Translations under genes and position numbers: made by a program | Shown: in pieces, positions 24,893 to 37,091 of the stretch | How the letters are laid out: every line of letters begins with the position of its first letter | How positions within the stretch are numbered: position 1 is the first letter of the stretch | Assembly (NCBI GenBank): GCA_028564675.1 | Contig: JAOVVO010000236.1 | Coordinates: 1-64,000, forward strand | Direction of reading: 5' to 3' | Length of the DNA stretch: 64,000 nucleotides | DNA from: Onchocerca lupi | Lineage: Eukaryota; Nematoda; Chromadorea; Rhabditida; Onchocercidae | Notes under the pieces: generated by a model | Database searches by the model: none | What the model was told of the DNA's origin: nothing | The model's input: the letters and a program-made list of their open reading frames with translations, nothing else

Positions 24893-27800
24893 CTAATGGA
24901 TTTGTTGGGCGTTAACTAAACTCTTCATCGGATAACTGTCATATGAATAATTAGTTTTTCTATAATGTTTTATTCAGTAATTTTCTTGGATGAGCTGTGG
25001 AAGTTTGGAGCACTCTCATCTCTCTATGTTTTTCAAATTGTCTTTCTGAGGGTTTCTACTACAACAATTGTTTATTGTTTGATATGGGCTTTATTATCCT
25101 ATGAGTTTTGGTTTTTTATAACAGACATATCTATTGATACGGGTGATTTATGCTTTGTTGTGATTTTTTGTTGTGGTCTCTTAAGCTATTTTGTTGAACA
25201 AACTTCATTGAGTGGATTTTTTTTCAGCTCAAATTTCTTACACCATTAATATAAATGTTTGTTCTTTATTGCAACTCATCAAATCCTCTATATCCTGTTT
25301 TTTGTTAATGTAATGAAACATAAAAGTTTATGCAACTAATTTCTATTAATTGATGAAAAGTAAAAACTAAAAAATCTCGTTCGAATTTTCTACTCAGCAA
25401 ATATTTCTCGCAAAAAGTGTGACGTAATTATGTCTTTTTCATGAAATGAGTACAGCATTATGATTTATGATTTTTTACTATTAAGAGGTTTTTTTTCTCC
25501 GAGCTGTTTCTTCATATTATTGTTGGAATATTAATTTCAATGAATAGTGAATTGTTTTTTAATAAGCCTAGTTGGATTTGAAGTTAATTTCCGCACTTTT
25601 TGTTTGACCACTTAATTAAGCATTAGGCTTAGCCATATATCATTATGCTTCATTTAAATGGATTCTGGATGACTAAGATCTGGAAGAATCCGTTCATATC
25701 GAAATGGATTATTATAGAATTTGTAACTTTTTTTCAAAATAAATGATTCAACGAAAAGGAGGTGTTCAATGTTTCTTAGCAACACAAAATGAAGTCATTA
25801 AGCAGTTGGCAGAAGTCTTGAAAATTTTCCAGCTATATAAGTCTAACCTCACTGGTAGTTAGAATTAATGCTGGAATTTAATATCACTGGGTTTTCTAAA
25901 ACTTGTTCGGAATTCTTCCTTAATAATACTGCTCATTTGATATAGTGTATTCAGCGCAACTAAACAAGAAACAGGAATTTGATGGATGCTGTCCATGAAG
26001 AATGATCTATGTGCAGTACTAGTGAATGATGTCGTAGAAAGCAGAATGAAAAATTTTTTTGAAGTTTGCTGGCGCCAACATTCCCCCTTCTCAGTGTTTA
26101 TGATTTGTTTTTGTAACCGAGGGAACATTGATTCCTTCACGCCACTCCGTTAATTTGCTGAACTTTGTTTGTTTTCAAATTTGTTTAGAAAATCACAAAA
26201 ATTTGGTGTCCTGATTCAACTTGAATTTTACAGTGAATCCAAAAAAAAAAAAAAAAAAATGCAATTTAGGATACAGAATTTGGTGGGATGACTCATCCAA
26301 AGCTTTGTCCACATATGTGTTACCCATTTTTCTGCAAATTACTTTTCAACGACATCTCTTTCGTTCATTAGTAGACTAGAGTTGTGATTTGAAGCGTATA
26401 AGCATGCTTCATCTAAAAAATCTGTCCTGACAACTTTTTAAATTTAGAACAAATTTTGAAACATATTTCGAGACAAGATTTTCTTTTTTTTTGAGAAAAT
26501 ATAAATAAAAACTGAGATTTTACTCCGAAAACGAGTGTGCAATGGTAAATAAGCATTAATAAATAAGGCTATTAAATTATTCAAAACTTGAGTCAACACT
26601 TACGATATAGTCATTATTAGAAATTTTCAATAGCATATTTACTTCATTCAGGTATGAAGTTATCACAGATCACTTTACGCTAATTGCTTGTTCCAGCTTA
26701 AGTTCTAAATCCATTATATTAATTGTTATTCAAGATATTTTATATATTGCACGAAACAATTATTATTAATTGCTCGCTTGAGCTAATTTATGAATCTTTC
26801 AATTGCCAAGTATTTCCGTGGAAAAACATTAAGACATTTTATAGAAATAACAGTGACTAAACAGCGATGACACAAAATCGAAATTGGTTCATTCAGTTTG
26901 GCTGGATTTATTTCTTTTTAATTGCTGGTAGACTATTGATTAAAACGCTATGAAAGTTCTAAAAATAGATATCTCATAAAATTCAAAAATATCTTATTTT
27001 GGCAAAAATCAGATTACAGGATTCGAATCATTAAACATTGGGCGGATAAAATGAATTCGGATTTGAAGTATTTTTCAAGAGATTGACGCCAGTCAAGTCT
27101 ACTACTATTAACGGATGGAATTGTATAGCGAAAGTATAAAATGAAGGTAGGAAACCGTAATCTTGAAATAATGGCATGGAGGTAAGAGTCGTCTGATCTA
27201 CCACATCGATGGGCGCAGGACAATAACAGTATTATCAACAGTTGATCGACTTAATGGCGACTCGACCCCATAGGTTAATGGAGAGGAAAAATGGACGACA
27301 CATCGTTGACTGATTATCGGCGCCTTAAACCGATCACTTCGAGCATTCTCGTTGGCGCCTCTTAGGAGCCAATTCTAAAAAGATATCAGCTGTTTTCTGT
27401 ACTCGTTTTCATTTACAATTTCAAACAACTTTTTTTCCGGAATTTGTAGCAAATTTGTTATAGTAACTTAGCGGTTCGTCATACTTTAATATGTACCGAA
27501 TTTTGCTTTCTAAAAAAGTTTCGAAATTTGAAAATGAATTTGTGTGCCCTTCTTATTTTTTTTTATTGAATTGTTCAGATAAATTAAATATTTGATGGGA
27601 AATACGACAAGCACCAATACACTTCAGTGCGTCGTTTCACACATTCCATACAAAAAAAAATCTTTTTTTTTGTCCCAAAATGATGTGTGGAACAATAGCA
27701 GAAGAGAAAGAACATCAAAAATAGAAACCTGCTGAAATCACGAATTCGATTACCTCTTCTTACACTGTCAAAAATAATTTACAAAACTAGTCAAGCGAGC

Positions 27801-29277
27801 TCTATTTTTATCAGTTTTATGCGAGCACAAATTCAGTGGATCAATAAATCATTTGGGTAGTTATGACATAGGAATTTTATGGCAAAAGTTTTGAAATAAA
27901 TGAAATAAAAAAAGAAAATTCGAATTTTGATGAGTTTTGTATTCAGTCTATCGAAAATTTGGGAATTATGAAATATTCGCATAAATATAATTCTGAATGT
28001 AGCATCGATTCGATTAAATCAAGAACAGATATTTGGAAAATTGAAACAAAATCAAATCTAAAAAGAGACGATGAGCGGAGATATCGAGGAGAATCGTGAT
28101 CCGAATTTTAGAGCAAAGCATAGAAATATCCAACATGAGGAACATTTGGCCACAAAGGGAAACACAGTTTTTGATGAACAAAATAACACAAACAGGGAAA
28201 ATGTTCTATTGTAAACACAACATAATAAAAAACATGAGATCATCTGTATTTCGTGAGGAAGCCAAATTTGTTTTTAATAAATATAAGCAATAATTTAAAC
28301 TAAACAATTTCAAAGAATCCATATTTTTTTTTGCTTCAATTTTTTAGTTTGATAGGATAAGCTAGCTAAATCTAGGATTAGGAAGAAACAAAATTGTTAG
28401 GAAAGAAATGCTACCGAGACCTTACTTTTTCAACCTTTGCTGAAATGAAGGAATGTCAGTAAAAGTCCCAATTTGTTGACTCGATAACTTAATCCTCGAA
28501 TCTTAAAATCTCTTCTGAATATAGCAATTTGAACTTTACCTGGTAGTAATTTTAAACTCAATTCTAACAAAATCAGTTCTCTTTACCATTTTGGAAAATA
28601 ATAAGAAATCTTTTTTCACCGAACCTTGGTTTAATAAATAATAAAAAAAAACAGTATTAGTATCGAAAGCTAAAATCGTTACTAATTAAACTTAAAAACC
28701 TAATGGGACTTTATTTCTTGACTTTCCAAATTCTAATTTGATAGCTCCTAAAAGTTTACAATTGAATATCGAACTTTGCCTTGAACTTATTCATGTATGC
28801 AACTGTTGAAATCAACAATTATATATGATTTATAGAAATCTATTTATATTCATAAATATTCATTTATACAATTCAGTATCATTTCTCACTTGTAACTATC
28901 GTCATCCAGAATTTGTTATTATAATTCTCTTCTAATTTTTCATTTTTCTTTCAAAAATTTTTCAAGATTCATAATTTGGTCATTATTACTGAACCATTTC
29001 ATATCAAACCTCAACTGATCCAAGGAAAAGAGGGAGTAAAAATAAATATAAATAGTTAGGAGTATAGCCTGATTTTCTGGCAGTAAATCCTGGTTGTTTA
29101 TCGAACATCTTCCTCGCTTCCTAAATTATTGCCGTTCAATGCAATACATTTACATTTCTTCACTTTGATCACTTTTCGTTTCAGTTCCTTCGGATTCTTC
29201 CTCGGACAATCCAGTTTCACCTATTTGCACAGATAGAATTATTAAAGCATCTTTATTAATTTAAATTTACCCATATG
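24893..29277. other. 4.4 kb intergenic, no gene seen
   Basis: Only short AT-driven frames occur (24965-25249 +, 25865-26140 -, 27014-27238 -, 28058-28293 both strands). None has a signal peptide, domain or coherent splice sites. An interrupted A-run lies near 26240. The flanking genes converge, so 3' UTRs are expected at both ends; an AATAAA on the minus strand at 29252-29257 belongs to the DAN-like gene. Confidence 0.55.
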
Positions 29278-30321
29278 TTAGGTTTTTTGAAAAAGTAATT
29301 TTTCTGCCTCGCTGCTTTCTGGAACTGAATCTTTGATTTTAAATAAGCAAATTCTTGACAGCACATTTATTCCTGAAACTTCATTGAACGTTCCGTAAAA
29401 GGCACAAAAATGCACCTCAACAGTGTCCCATTCAGTTGGTCGACATACCGAACAACTTTGGAACATAGCATCCAATTTCAATTTTCGCGGCCTCAAACGC
29501 GGTATGAAGTAGGAAGAACATGTTCCGTGGCAAAATCTGTTGTGTACTACCTGCAATTTCTTTATCACTCAGATATTTCTTCCTTGATTCTAGCAACTGA
29601 ACCATTCTGTTGATGTGAAGAGATTTAACACAATTTTTGATGTTATTTCTTCGCTGCTCTTCTTATCTAAGCGCCAGAGTAGAATCATTCGACATAATTT
29701 GAAATTTGATTTTGCTATCTTAGGACTTTAAAGTCGATATTTGCAACATTAGAGTTCTCTGTTCCGAACAACACATGCAAATTACCGAAAACCGGACGGT
29801 ACAAATTAAACTCGCCTTTGATAAACAACCATCCATTCGAATGCGTTGCTTGAATATCTGACCATCGCAATGTGCTGCAGGCCTTGAATCATCAAGCCTT
29901 CCTAAACTTACTTCTCGATTCACCTGGTGCAATGCTTCTTTCGGTGAAGAAAGCACTTTCTTGCCTAAAATCAACAAAAAGAAGTGTGGAATGTCTCTAA
30001 ATAAAGGAAATGGTACGGGAAATTGATTTAAAATCTGTATTTCGAGTTAAACTGAACAGTTCCATCGATAACTCTCTATAAGGCAAGAAGAAGATTTTTC
30101 CTTTCTTTTGTTCATTCAAATTTCATTCTTATAAATATTAGCTTTTACCTTTTTTCTCGGCTTTTAATTGCTTTCGCATGTATCGTTGAAGCCATTTTAA
30201 ACGCTTCTGATCAAACGTTAATAGCGGCGGTTCTATATATGGTTCTGAATGCAAAGAAATGAATGCTTTCTTTGCTATTTCATCGAAAACTGATCCATTT
30301 TCTACTTTGTATTGAATGTAT
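29278..30321 (-). CDS. DAN/gremlin-like secreted BMP antagonist, 3 exons seen (5' incomplete)
   Basis: Exons 30321-30149, 29964-29816 and 29550-29278 (TAA) join in phase; an upstream exon with start and signal peptide is required but was not found. DAN-family proteins are extracellular cystine-knot antagonists of BMP/TGF-beta ligands. The family shows as SSPKEALHQVNRE (gremlin has SSQEALHVTERK), then HCDGQIFKQRIRMDGC, VVHNRFCHGTCSSYFIPR and FQSCSVCRP, a near-linear match to gremlin's knot including NRFC-G-C-S and QSC-C-P. The terminal Cys pair of gremlin (CRC) is reduced to one Cys in LSRICLFK. Thus one cysteine is missing, or the disulfide set differs. The intron 29815-29551 has a GC donor (AAG|gcgagt). 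A minus-strand AATAAA about 20 nt past the stop supports this 3' end. Confidence 0.82.
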
Positions 30322-32885
30322 CTAAAAATTAGCTTTCACTGTTTAAATCCAAGACAAATTTCCTAGCAACATGACTGGCATTGTAAGAATTTTTTATTTT
30401 CGTTGTGGTTCCTTCTTATTCGTTTGTGATTGCTGGAGGATAAATTGCAAAATATCATCCAAAATTTATATCTGTTCAATGTACTTCGTTAACAAAGCGC
30501 TGTGTTCAGAAAGGAGGATAATAGTAATGAATTTTGAAGTAGAACGGAGAAAAAAATTAATTTAATTGAATGAATCACAGGAGTTGTTCAATTTCACTAA
30601 ATAAAGATAATCCCGAATCGAGTAGAAAAAGAATACCTGGACAAAAAGAAAAAAAAAAAAAAATGGGTCAGATAGATAGCAGCGGAAAATAGGAACTTTT
30701 GAAATACAAGAAATATTTTGTTTATAAAAGTTGCAAGATTAAAATCGGGAAAAAATCAATCGAAAAATATGTGCGAGGATGATATTGCTTGTACTTTTTG
30801 TTTAGAAGATTCTTATAAGATGAGTTCAGAGAAATATCAAAAAGTTCCAAGGGACATGAGGCATCCTTTATTGAGGTTGAATTGAAAACTTGAGGTGGCT
30901 TTCGTTAAAATTATGAATGCTGAAATCCCTAAAAAGATCTGAGTTTAATTCCAAATTAAACTTAGGTTTTATTTCTTCATTTAAGCATCTCTTTAATTTT
31001 AATTAATTTCTATAGATTACAGTGATCGACAAAGTAAAAACAGGTCAAAGTATTTTGTAAACATTTCACAGTTTTGGCTTATTCATTTTCCATTTCATTT
31101 GCTATAGAATTCATAAAATACGAAGTGCTTTCATAAACGTATGCGTAAATTGATAATAATAACCGCTTGGTTTTCAATCACAATGAAAAATGGATTGATC
31201 ATTACAGCATCCATAAATATGGAATTCTTATAAAAAATTATTTGATTTTTTTCTTTCTCTTTTTGCTTACCAAACTTCTTCCTGTCGATTATTATTATTT
31301 GGCAGTGCAAATTGAATGTATGGATTAAAATAAATTGATTAATAATCGGAAGGGCGAAGTGAAGCAATGGAAATGATTTCTGATTATAGGAAAGGAATGG
31401 ATGGTGTACACTGGCATTTTAAAACATAATCTCTGATTTTTGATTTTATTCCATTAAATGGCATATTCGAAATAGAGAATTTCAAACATGAAAAAAGTTA
31501 CTCAGCGGATTTGAAATTAAAAGCACTTACAGATTCTACCAGTTTAATGTGGTACATATATAATGAAAGAAATTTGATAGAATATGTGGTGGAAAGTGTG
31601 AAAAAAAGATAAACTGAATGAAAATTTGAACAACTTTAAGATTCGTGAAAAAACCTTGATCAACGAATTAAATGAAAAGTTTTATGTCTAATGTCATGAA
31701 CTTCTTTTCAAAAGATCCATGATTCGCCTTCAGAACACTTTTGCGAGATGTATCTGCATATCACTAGAGGAGACATTCTCATTAAAATACAATAATCTTG
31801 TGGTGAAACGAAAGCATTTTGATAGTGGGTGAATTAAGAATATTACTCAGAGCCGATTCTAGAAGACGTCTAATGAGATATACAAAACTTGAGCATGTTT
31901 ACATTTCCACGTCTGAGGATGTGATTCACATCAAATGAATATTCTGTTCCGAAGATGATGTATCTTTTCATTTCTCAACTAAATTTATTTCTTTTTTGGC
32001 GAAAATATTATTTTCAAAAAACTGTCGAATTTTAGGTAATTTCAATTAAAAACTTGTAAATAATATATCCAAAAGGTGATGTATTCAACTGAACAAAAAT
32101 TTCGCAAAAATTTTTATTAAAATTTTCCGTGATTGTCCAATGGATAGCTAGTGAGGGTTATCATAAACTTCCGAGTGCATTTTTTTGGATGTGTAGCGTA
32201 AATTCGACAATTTGTTAGCAAAGTCCAAACTTCGAACTTTTTTTAGAGTTCGCTCCTTATCAATTGTGTCGAAAGAGAACTATTATTTACATGTCAAAAA
32301 ACTGATAACTTGATAGGTCCATCACAATTTAGATACTTCAATGGTGAATGTATGCAGATGCTGTACGTAAATTTCAAATGTAAGGATAAAAAGACATGAA
32401 AATTCTATTCATGTGAAAATGGAAAGATGCAATTCGGTACGAAAGAAATTAACATAAAATTATCAAACTCTTTTAATTTGAAAAGTTTCTGAAGTAGTTA
32501 TCAAACTATGTATAAAAAAACAGAGAAAAGGAACTGCACCGACTCTCTCTTTCTTTCTCTTCTTGATTTACCTTCATTTAACCTCTGCAGTCAATTTATT
32601 CTGATCATCATATAAATTGAAGTACGATAATGCAATGACTATAAGATTTTTCCATTTTGTGAATTTTTCCTATCTTATTTAAATTAATTTGCAAACTAAA
32701 TAGTTTTAATTTTTCCATATAGAAAGAAATCTTGGTTTTAAAATTATTATTAATAATTGAGAGAGAAATCAATTTATACATAAATGAGAATTTATGCATA
32801 TGAGATTTAAGATTTATGCAATTTACATATAAATTTTTGAAAGCAACAAATTAACAGAATTTTCTAGTATAGAGAATACTACTAA

Positions 32886-33019
32886 CCCTGCAGAGGAGGT
32901 GGTCGGTGACTGTTCAACGGCACCAATGTTGACAATCGGCGTACCGTCAGCAGGTAGCAGTAAATAATTAGAGGATATCAGCATCACCACAGATTTCAAT
33001 AAATGTGAAATAGTAGAGC
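32886..33019 (-). CDS. Possible isolated exon, function unknown
   Basis: On the minus strand a frame runs from an acceptor-like ttattggtag (near 33021) to a good donor (GCAGG|gttagt near 32888). It encodes a stretch containing RPSRSTISHLLK, then LLLPADGTPIVNIGAV and a Ser/Thr-rich end. It is GC-richer than its surroundings. No partner exons or family are recognised. Exon ends are approximate. Confidence 0.22.
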
Positions 33020-34013
33020 GGCTGGGCCTATCTATAAAGGCCCTACCAATAATACCAATTCGCATATCAATTCAGCAGCCCAAGCTTCTTTCGTCTGTTG
33101 TTGATAGTCCGGAATTGATTTTCAGTAGCGACAAATTAGAGTGTGTTAAAACGGATGAAATGAAAAATGTTTGAGCAACAAAGTTGCTACTTCTTTCAGT
33201 GTACGACGTCAGATTGAAGGACTGCAAAAAATTTATTCCAAATCTAATAATCCAATATTTGCAACTTCTTTTAAACATCTAATGTTACGATAATACATTG
33301 CTCATTTCATTTAAAAAGTGAAAATGAATACAAACTATTATTAGATCAAAAATGATACCAAAATTGTAAGCAAACATTAATTGAAGGGAGGCAACGTGAC
33401 TTCCTCCTATATAATTCGTTTTCTAATATTCTTCATACTTCAAGACTGTCTGAAATTCCGGAATCATAAAGCTGAGAAATTTCGAGAATTTATAAGAAGC
33501 AAAATTGATTCAACCAATAGAAAAGGAATAGTTAATGTCGATAGTATCATTATTTTTCTATATATTTCTTACTTGTGATGAAACAAATCATTGAAAAAAA
33601 TACTTCAATAGATTTGAAAACTTAAAAAACATTTAAATATTTCGATTACTACTGATCCACTCATTATCAGTTCAGAGATTTAGAATGATTCAGTACTGAC
33701 AATTCACCGAGGGTAAGAAACGAGTCGATGATGAGGATCGGGCGTGGTTATAACACTAATCACTTCTCCGTCATCTTCTTATTCATCCCAGTGCACTGAT
33801 CGCCTGTTGTTTGGCAAAAACAATATAAAAGTTTGAAATCGTTGAAATGTTTTTCGCTAAATTTTATTTTTAAGATAAATTTATATGAATAAAAATGAAA
33901 ATGTTCATTTGTTCAAAATCTTGATTCTCTAAAATTTCTCAAACACGTACCTTCTCTTTATTAGTTCAAAATCTTCGTTTTCCGAAAATTTTTACTTATT
34001 GCATTGAAATTTT

Positions 34014-34303
34014 GACACAACGCTGTATTCGAATACGCGCTGTAGCTCGGTTAAGTGAAAAAAAAAGGAAGCGCACGTTTCTAGTGTTGAGGAAAAAATT
34101 TGATGGTTTGTAATTTGGTTTGTGTTCTGGTTGGATTGGAAATTGATTCTTGCTATTGTGATTTGGCTAGGTCAGCAATAAGTATGAGGAGGTTTTTTGT
34201 GTCTTCTGTGACAGAGACAAATTCTGTTAAAAAAAGTTTTATTGATCGATGAAAGAGTGATTATTCGTAAGAGATAAATCCGCGTGGCCGGTCGAGCTAG
34301 TTT
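34014..34303. repeat. Dispersed repeat, copy A
   Basis: Two end blocks, gacacaacgctgtattcgaa (from 34014, continuing to about 34041) and cgcgtggccggtcgagctag (from 34281 to about 34303), recur in the same order at 43599-43626 and 43734-43756 with about 85-90% identity. The middle differs in length and sequence. Confidence 0.6.
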
Positions 34304-35218
34304 ATAACAAATTTTGTTTTGGATACATTCCTTGTTGCGGGATTTTCTTCTGGGCAGATTTCTATATTGATGAAGCTTAGCGTGTGCTTACTTATCCAAG
34401 ACTTATTCCAAAAACTATCAAATGATCATACTATATGGTTGAGAATTTAAAATATTTATCCTCAAGCTGAGATAATTTAATTTTCATCTGTCGATATTGC
34501 AGTGTATCTTTAATTCTTCTTTAAATAAAAGTTGAATTAAGTTAATCATAATATTTTAACTCATTCTTATAACGATACACATACATACAGAGATATAGTG
34601 ATATGTAATGTTGATTTTTGTTATGATAAACATGAGGGATGCCTGTAAAGAAGAGAAGTAAAAGAGATGCGACACGATAAATGAACAGTTGCAATTAATA
34701 GAAACTGTAGTAAATGCAGAGCTTAGAAGTACGGTCAACAGAAGCATATGGGAGGGGATAAAAAGTAATATAAATAATATAAAAATGGAAAAGAGGAGGA
34801 GATAATCAAATTTAGGTCGGTCGATAACAGGGTAAGGAGGAGGAAGAGCATATGGTGAAGCTACAGGTTTGAAAACTGATGGGCCGCTAGCCGATCATTA
34901 GACACACGTTACCATTTTAGATTGATTTGATAAAGCAGGAAAGATGGACGTCTCTGTCCCTAATAATTCAGTGATAATGATAATTTTGATGATGATGATG
35001 ATGACAGTAATCACTACCCGGAATGGTAATTTCTATCTACGTATGTATGTCTGTTTGTGTACATGCACATATCTATATATGTGTATGCAACGATAGATAG
35101 AGTGATAGACGACACATATCAGTGTCTAGGATGGCGCCACTCTCGACTCTCGACTTGATTTCATGGTGATGAGAGGTTAAAAAGTAGGCTTGTCAACTGA
35201 AGCCACACTACCCAGTAT

Positions 35219-35474
35219 GGAAAATGCTCGATGTACCGGACCAGCATGGAATGATAGCGATGACATCATCGCAGCTGTATTATGGAACGCTTTGTGTGGC
35301 TTTTGGCAAGGAACCAAGTCGCGACATTCGTCAATGCCAATTAATCCGGATGTGCTCTCTTATCCACGTAAAAACATTTCAGAACGAACAAAGAAGTCGA
35401 TTCTGAAAATGTCGTCAAGAGTTGCGGAAGGAAGAAGCAAGTGCCATGTACTTGTTTTTACATTTAAAGTGTAG
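35219..35474 (+). CDS. Possible small orphan protein, about 84 aa
   Basis: The ATG lies one base after an acceptor-like ctacccag. The frame contains CTGPAWNDSDDIIAAVLWN and a basic ERTKKSILK segment, and runs to TAG. Base composition is richer in GC than its surroundings and amino-acid use is balanced, which is what singles it out. There is no recognised family, and overlapping frames exist. Confidence 0.3.
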
Positions 35475-36232
35475 TTTCTAATTTGTTTTTGTCTTCTTCT
35501 ACATCGCATTTTTTGAAATGAAAATCAAAGAAATACAACTGCGCTATGCATTTGCGTGCTTTGTTGAAGTTCTCCAATTTCATTGGGACGTTAGTTTTAA
35601 CTGAACTCTCAGCGCAATTATTGTTACAATTTCCTGCAAACAATGATAGTTCGGTTGTGTTTCATCGTTGGAATGAGGAAATTCGCAGATGTTTTAAATT
35701 CTTTTCGATTCCGTTTAATTCTTTGAACTATGGATTCTAGCAAAAAGTCATTTCTTTTGTGTCTGGCGTAAAAATTAAATTAATCTGATTTAATTGGGAC
35801 TATCAAATTACAATAATTTGTCGAATTTGGATAGTCTAAGATAAAGCATCTACTAGACGATGCCAGACAGACGCCTCATTTCGCAGACATCTTATGTGAG
35901 CTTCACTGGTTCCAGAATTTTTTACAGAATTTTCTATTTTTGTCTTTTTAAGAAGAATAAAAAAGTTTGTTCCGAAGTTCCATTAACAAATTGAATACCA
36001 AGTTGAGGCTTCAATTATTTCAAACTAATTTACTAAATTATTCGGTTCCACATCGTTGAAGAACTGAATTGAAATTTCAGATATTTTTATATTAATTTCA
36101 ATCTTCTGCTTCAATTTTAGCTTAGAATAGTTTGAACATATGTATTTTTCACTGCTTACAGATTTGTTTTTAAATGTTTCGGTGTGAAGAAAAATTTTTT
36201 ATAACTTAAACAATTGTCAGTTATTGTCAGAA

Positions 36233-36285
36233 TAAGTTTATCAAGTTAAGTTCATCAAGTTCATCAATAAGTTCATCAAGTTAGT
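36233..36285. repeat. Short tandem repeat of aagttcatc
   Basis: Three to four degenerate copies of a 9-12 nt unit (aagttcatca) lie in tandem in gene-free sequence. Confidence 0.7.
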
Positions 36286-37091
36286 TTCGAAAGTTATCCA
36301 GGCAGGCTAGGTAAGGAAACTTATCTTACTCACTATTTTTGATGTAATTATATATTATTACAACTTCTTCAGCAAGACACACTAGTATATGATGCCATTA
36401 TTTGCTTCAACTTTATCTGCACCACTATTTTCAATCTGCACACCTGATATGAAACTGGGAAACTAAAAATCGCATTCAAGGCAAGGAATAAATCTGTCTA
36501 TATAGGCAGGTATGAAGTATAAATGAATTTGAAGATGCATCAATTGCTTATTAAAATACAGTAATTAAGGTTTCATTTCACAAAGACTAATGATTAAAAA
36601 GTGAAGGACTAAAGAAGTCAATTGCATTGTCAACGATCTTCTTGTTTATAGCAATTAAATTCGAGAAAAAGCATGGAACGATTTTATTTGAATAAACACA
36701 TATAACTTTATAAGCCAACTTTTTACAAATGAAATTAATACATTTCAAATCAAGTTAACTTGTAATATGTAGAATTGTAGATTACAACAGCAATGACTCA
36801 ATATTAGCAGTCTTCGAGTTTTTCGAAATATCTTAAATGTGATAGCTGGAAAATTCAACATAAACGGTTGAGCTTGAAATATAAAAGTAAGCTTATTTGG
36901 TTATATTTATTTCTTTCGTCTACACTATAGCTTATTCTATTGTTCAATTAGACTTATCCTCAGTTAGTAATTGTTTTATGTATTATGTATAAAACAAGGT
37001 TAGCACTTCTTTCGGGATTCAAATTAAATCTAGCTGAACACAGAAAAGGAATGAAAAATCATTTTGCTTATAAGGAATATAGCCATGACAA

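Larger units (their letters stand above)
30322..37091. other. 6.8 kb gene-poor region with low-confidence exons and repeats
   Basis: It should contain the missing first exon of the DAN-like gene, which I could not place. It also holds two doubtful coding stretches (32886-33052 - and 35219-35474 +, listed separately), one arm of a dispersed repeat (34014-34303), a GAT microsatellite near 34993 and a short tandem repeat at 36233-36285. The rest is AT-rich with no signal. Confidence 0.5.

Noticed and set aside
29160..29230. Acidic exon-like stretch (GETGLSEEESEG...) downstream of the DAN-like gene
   Set aside because: The DAN frame already stops at 29278 and has an AATAAA about 20 nt further on; no in-frame donor connects the two.
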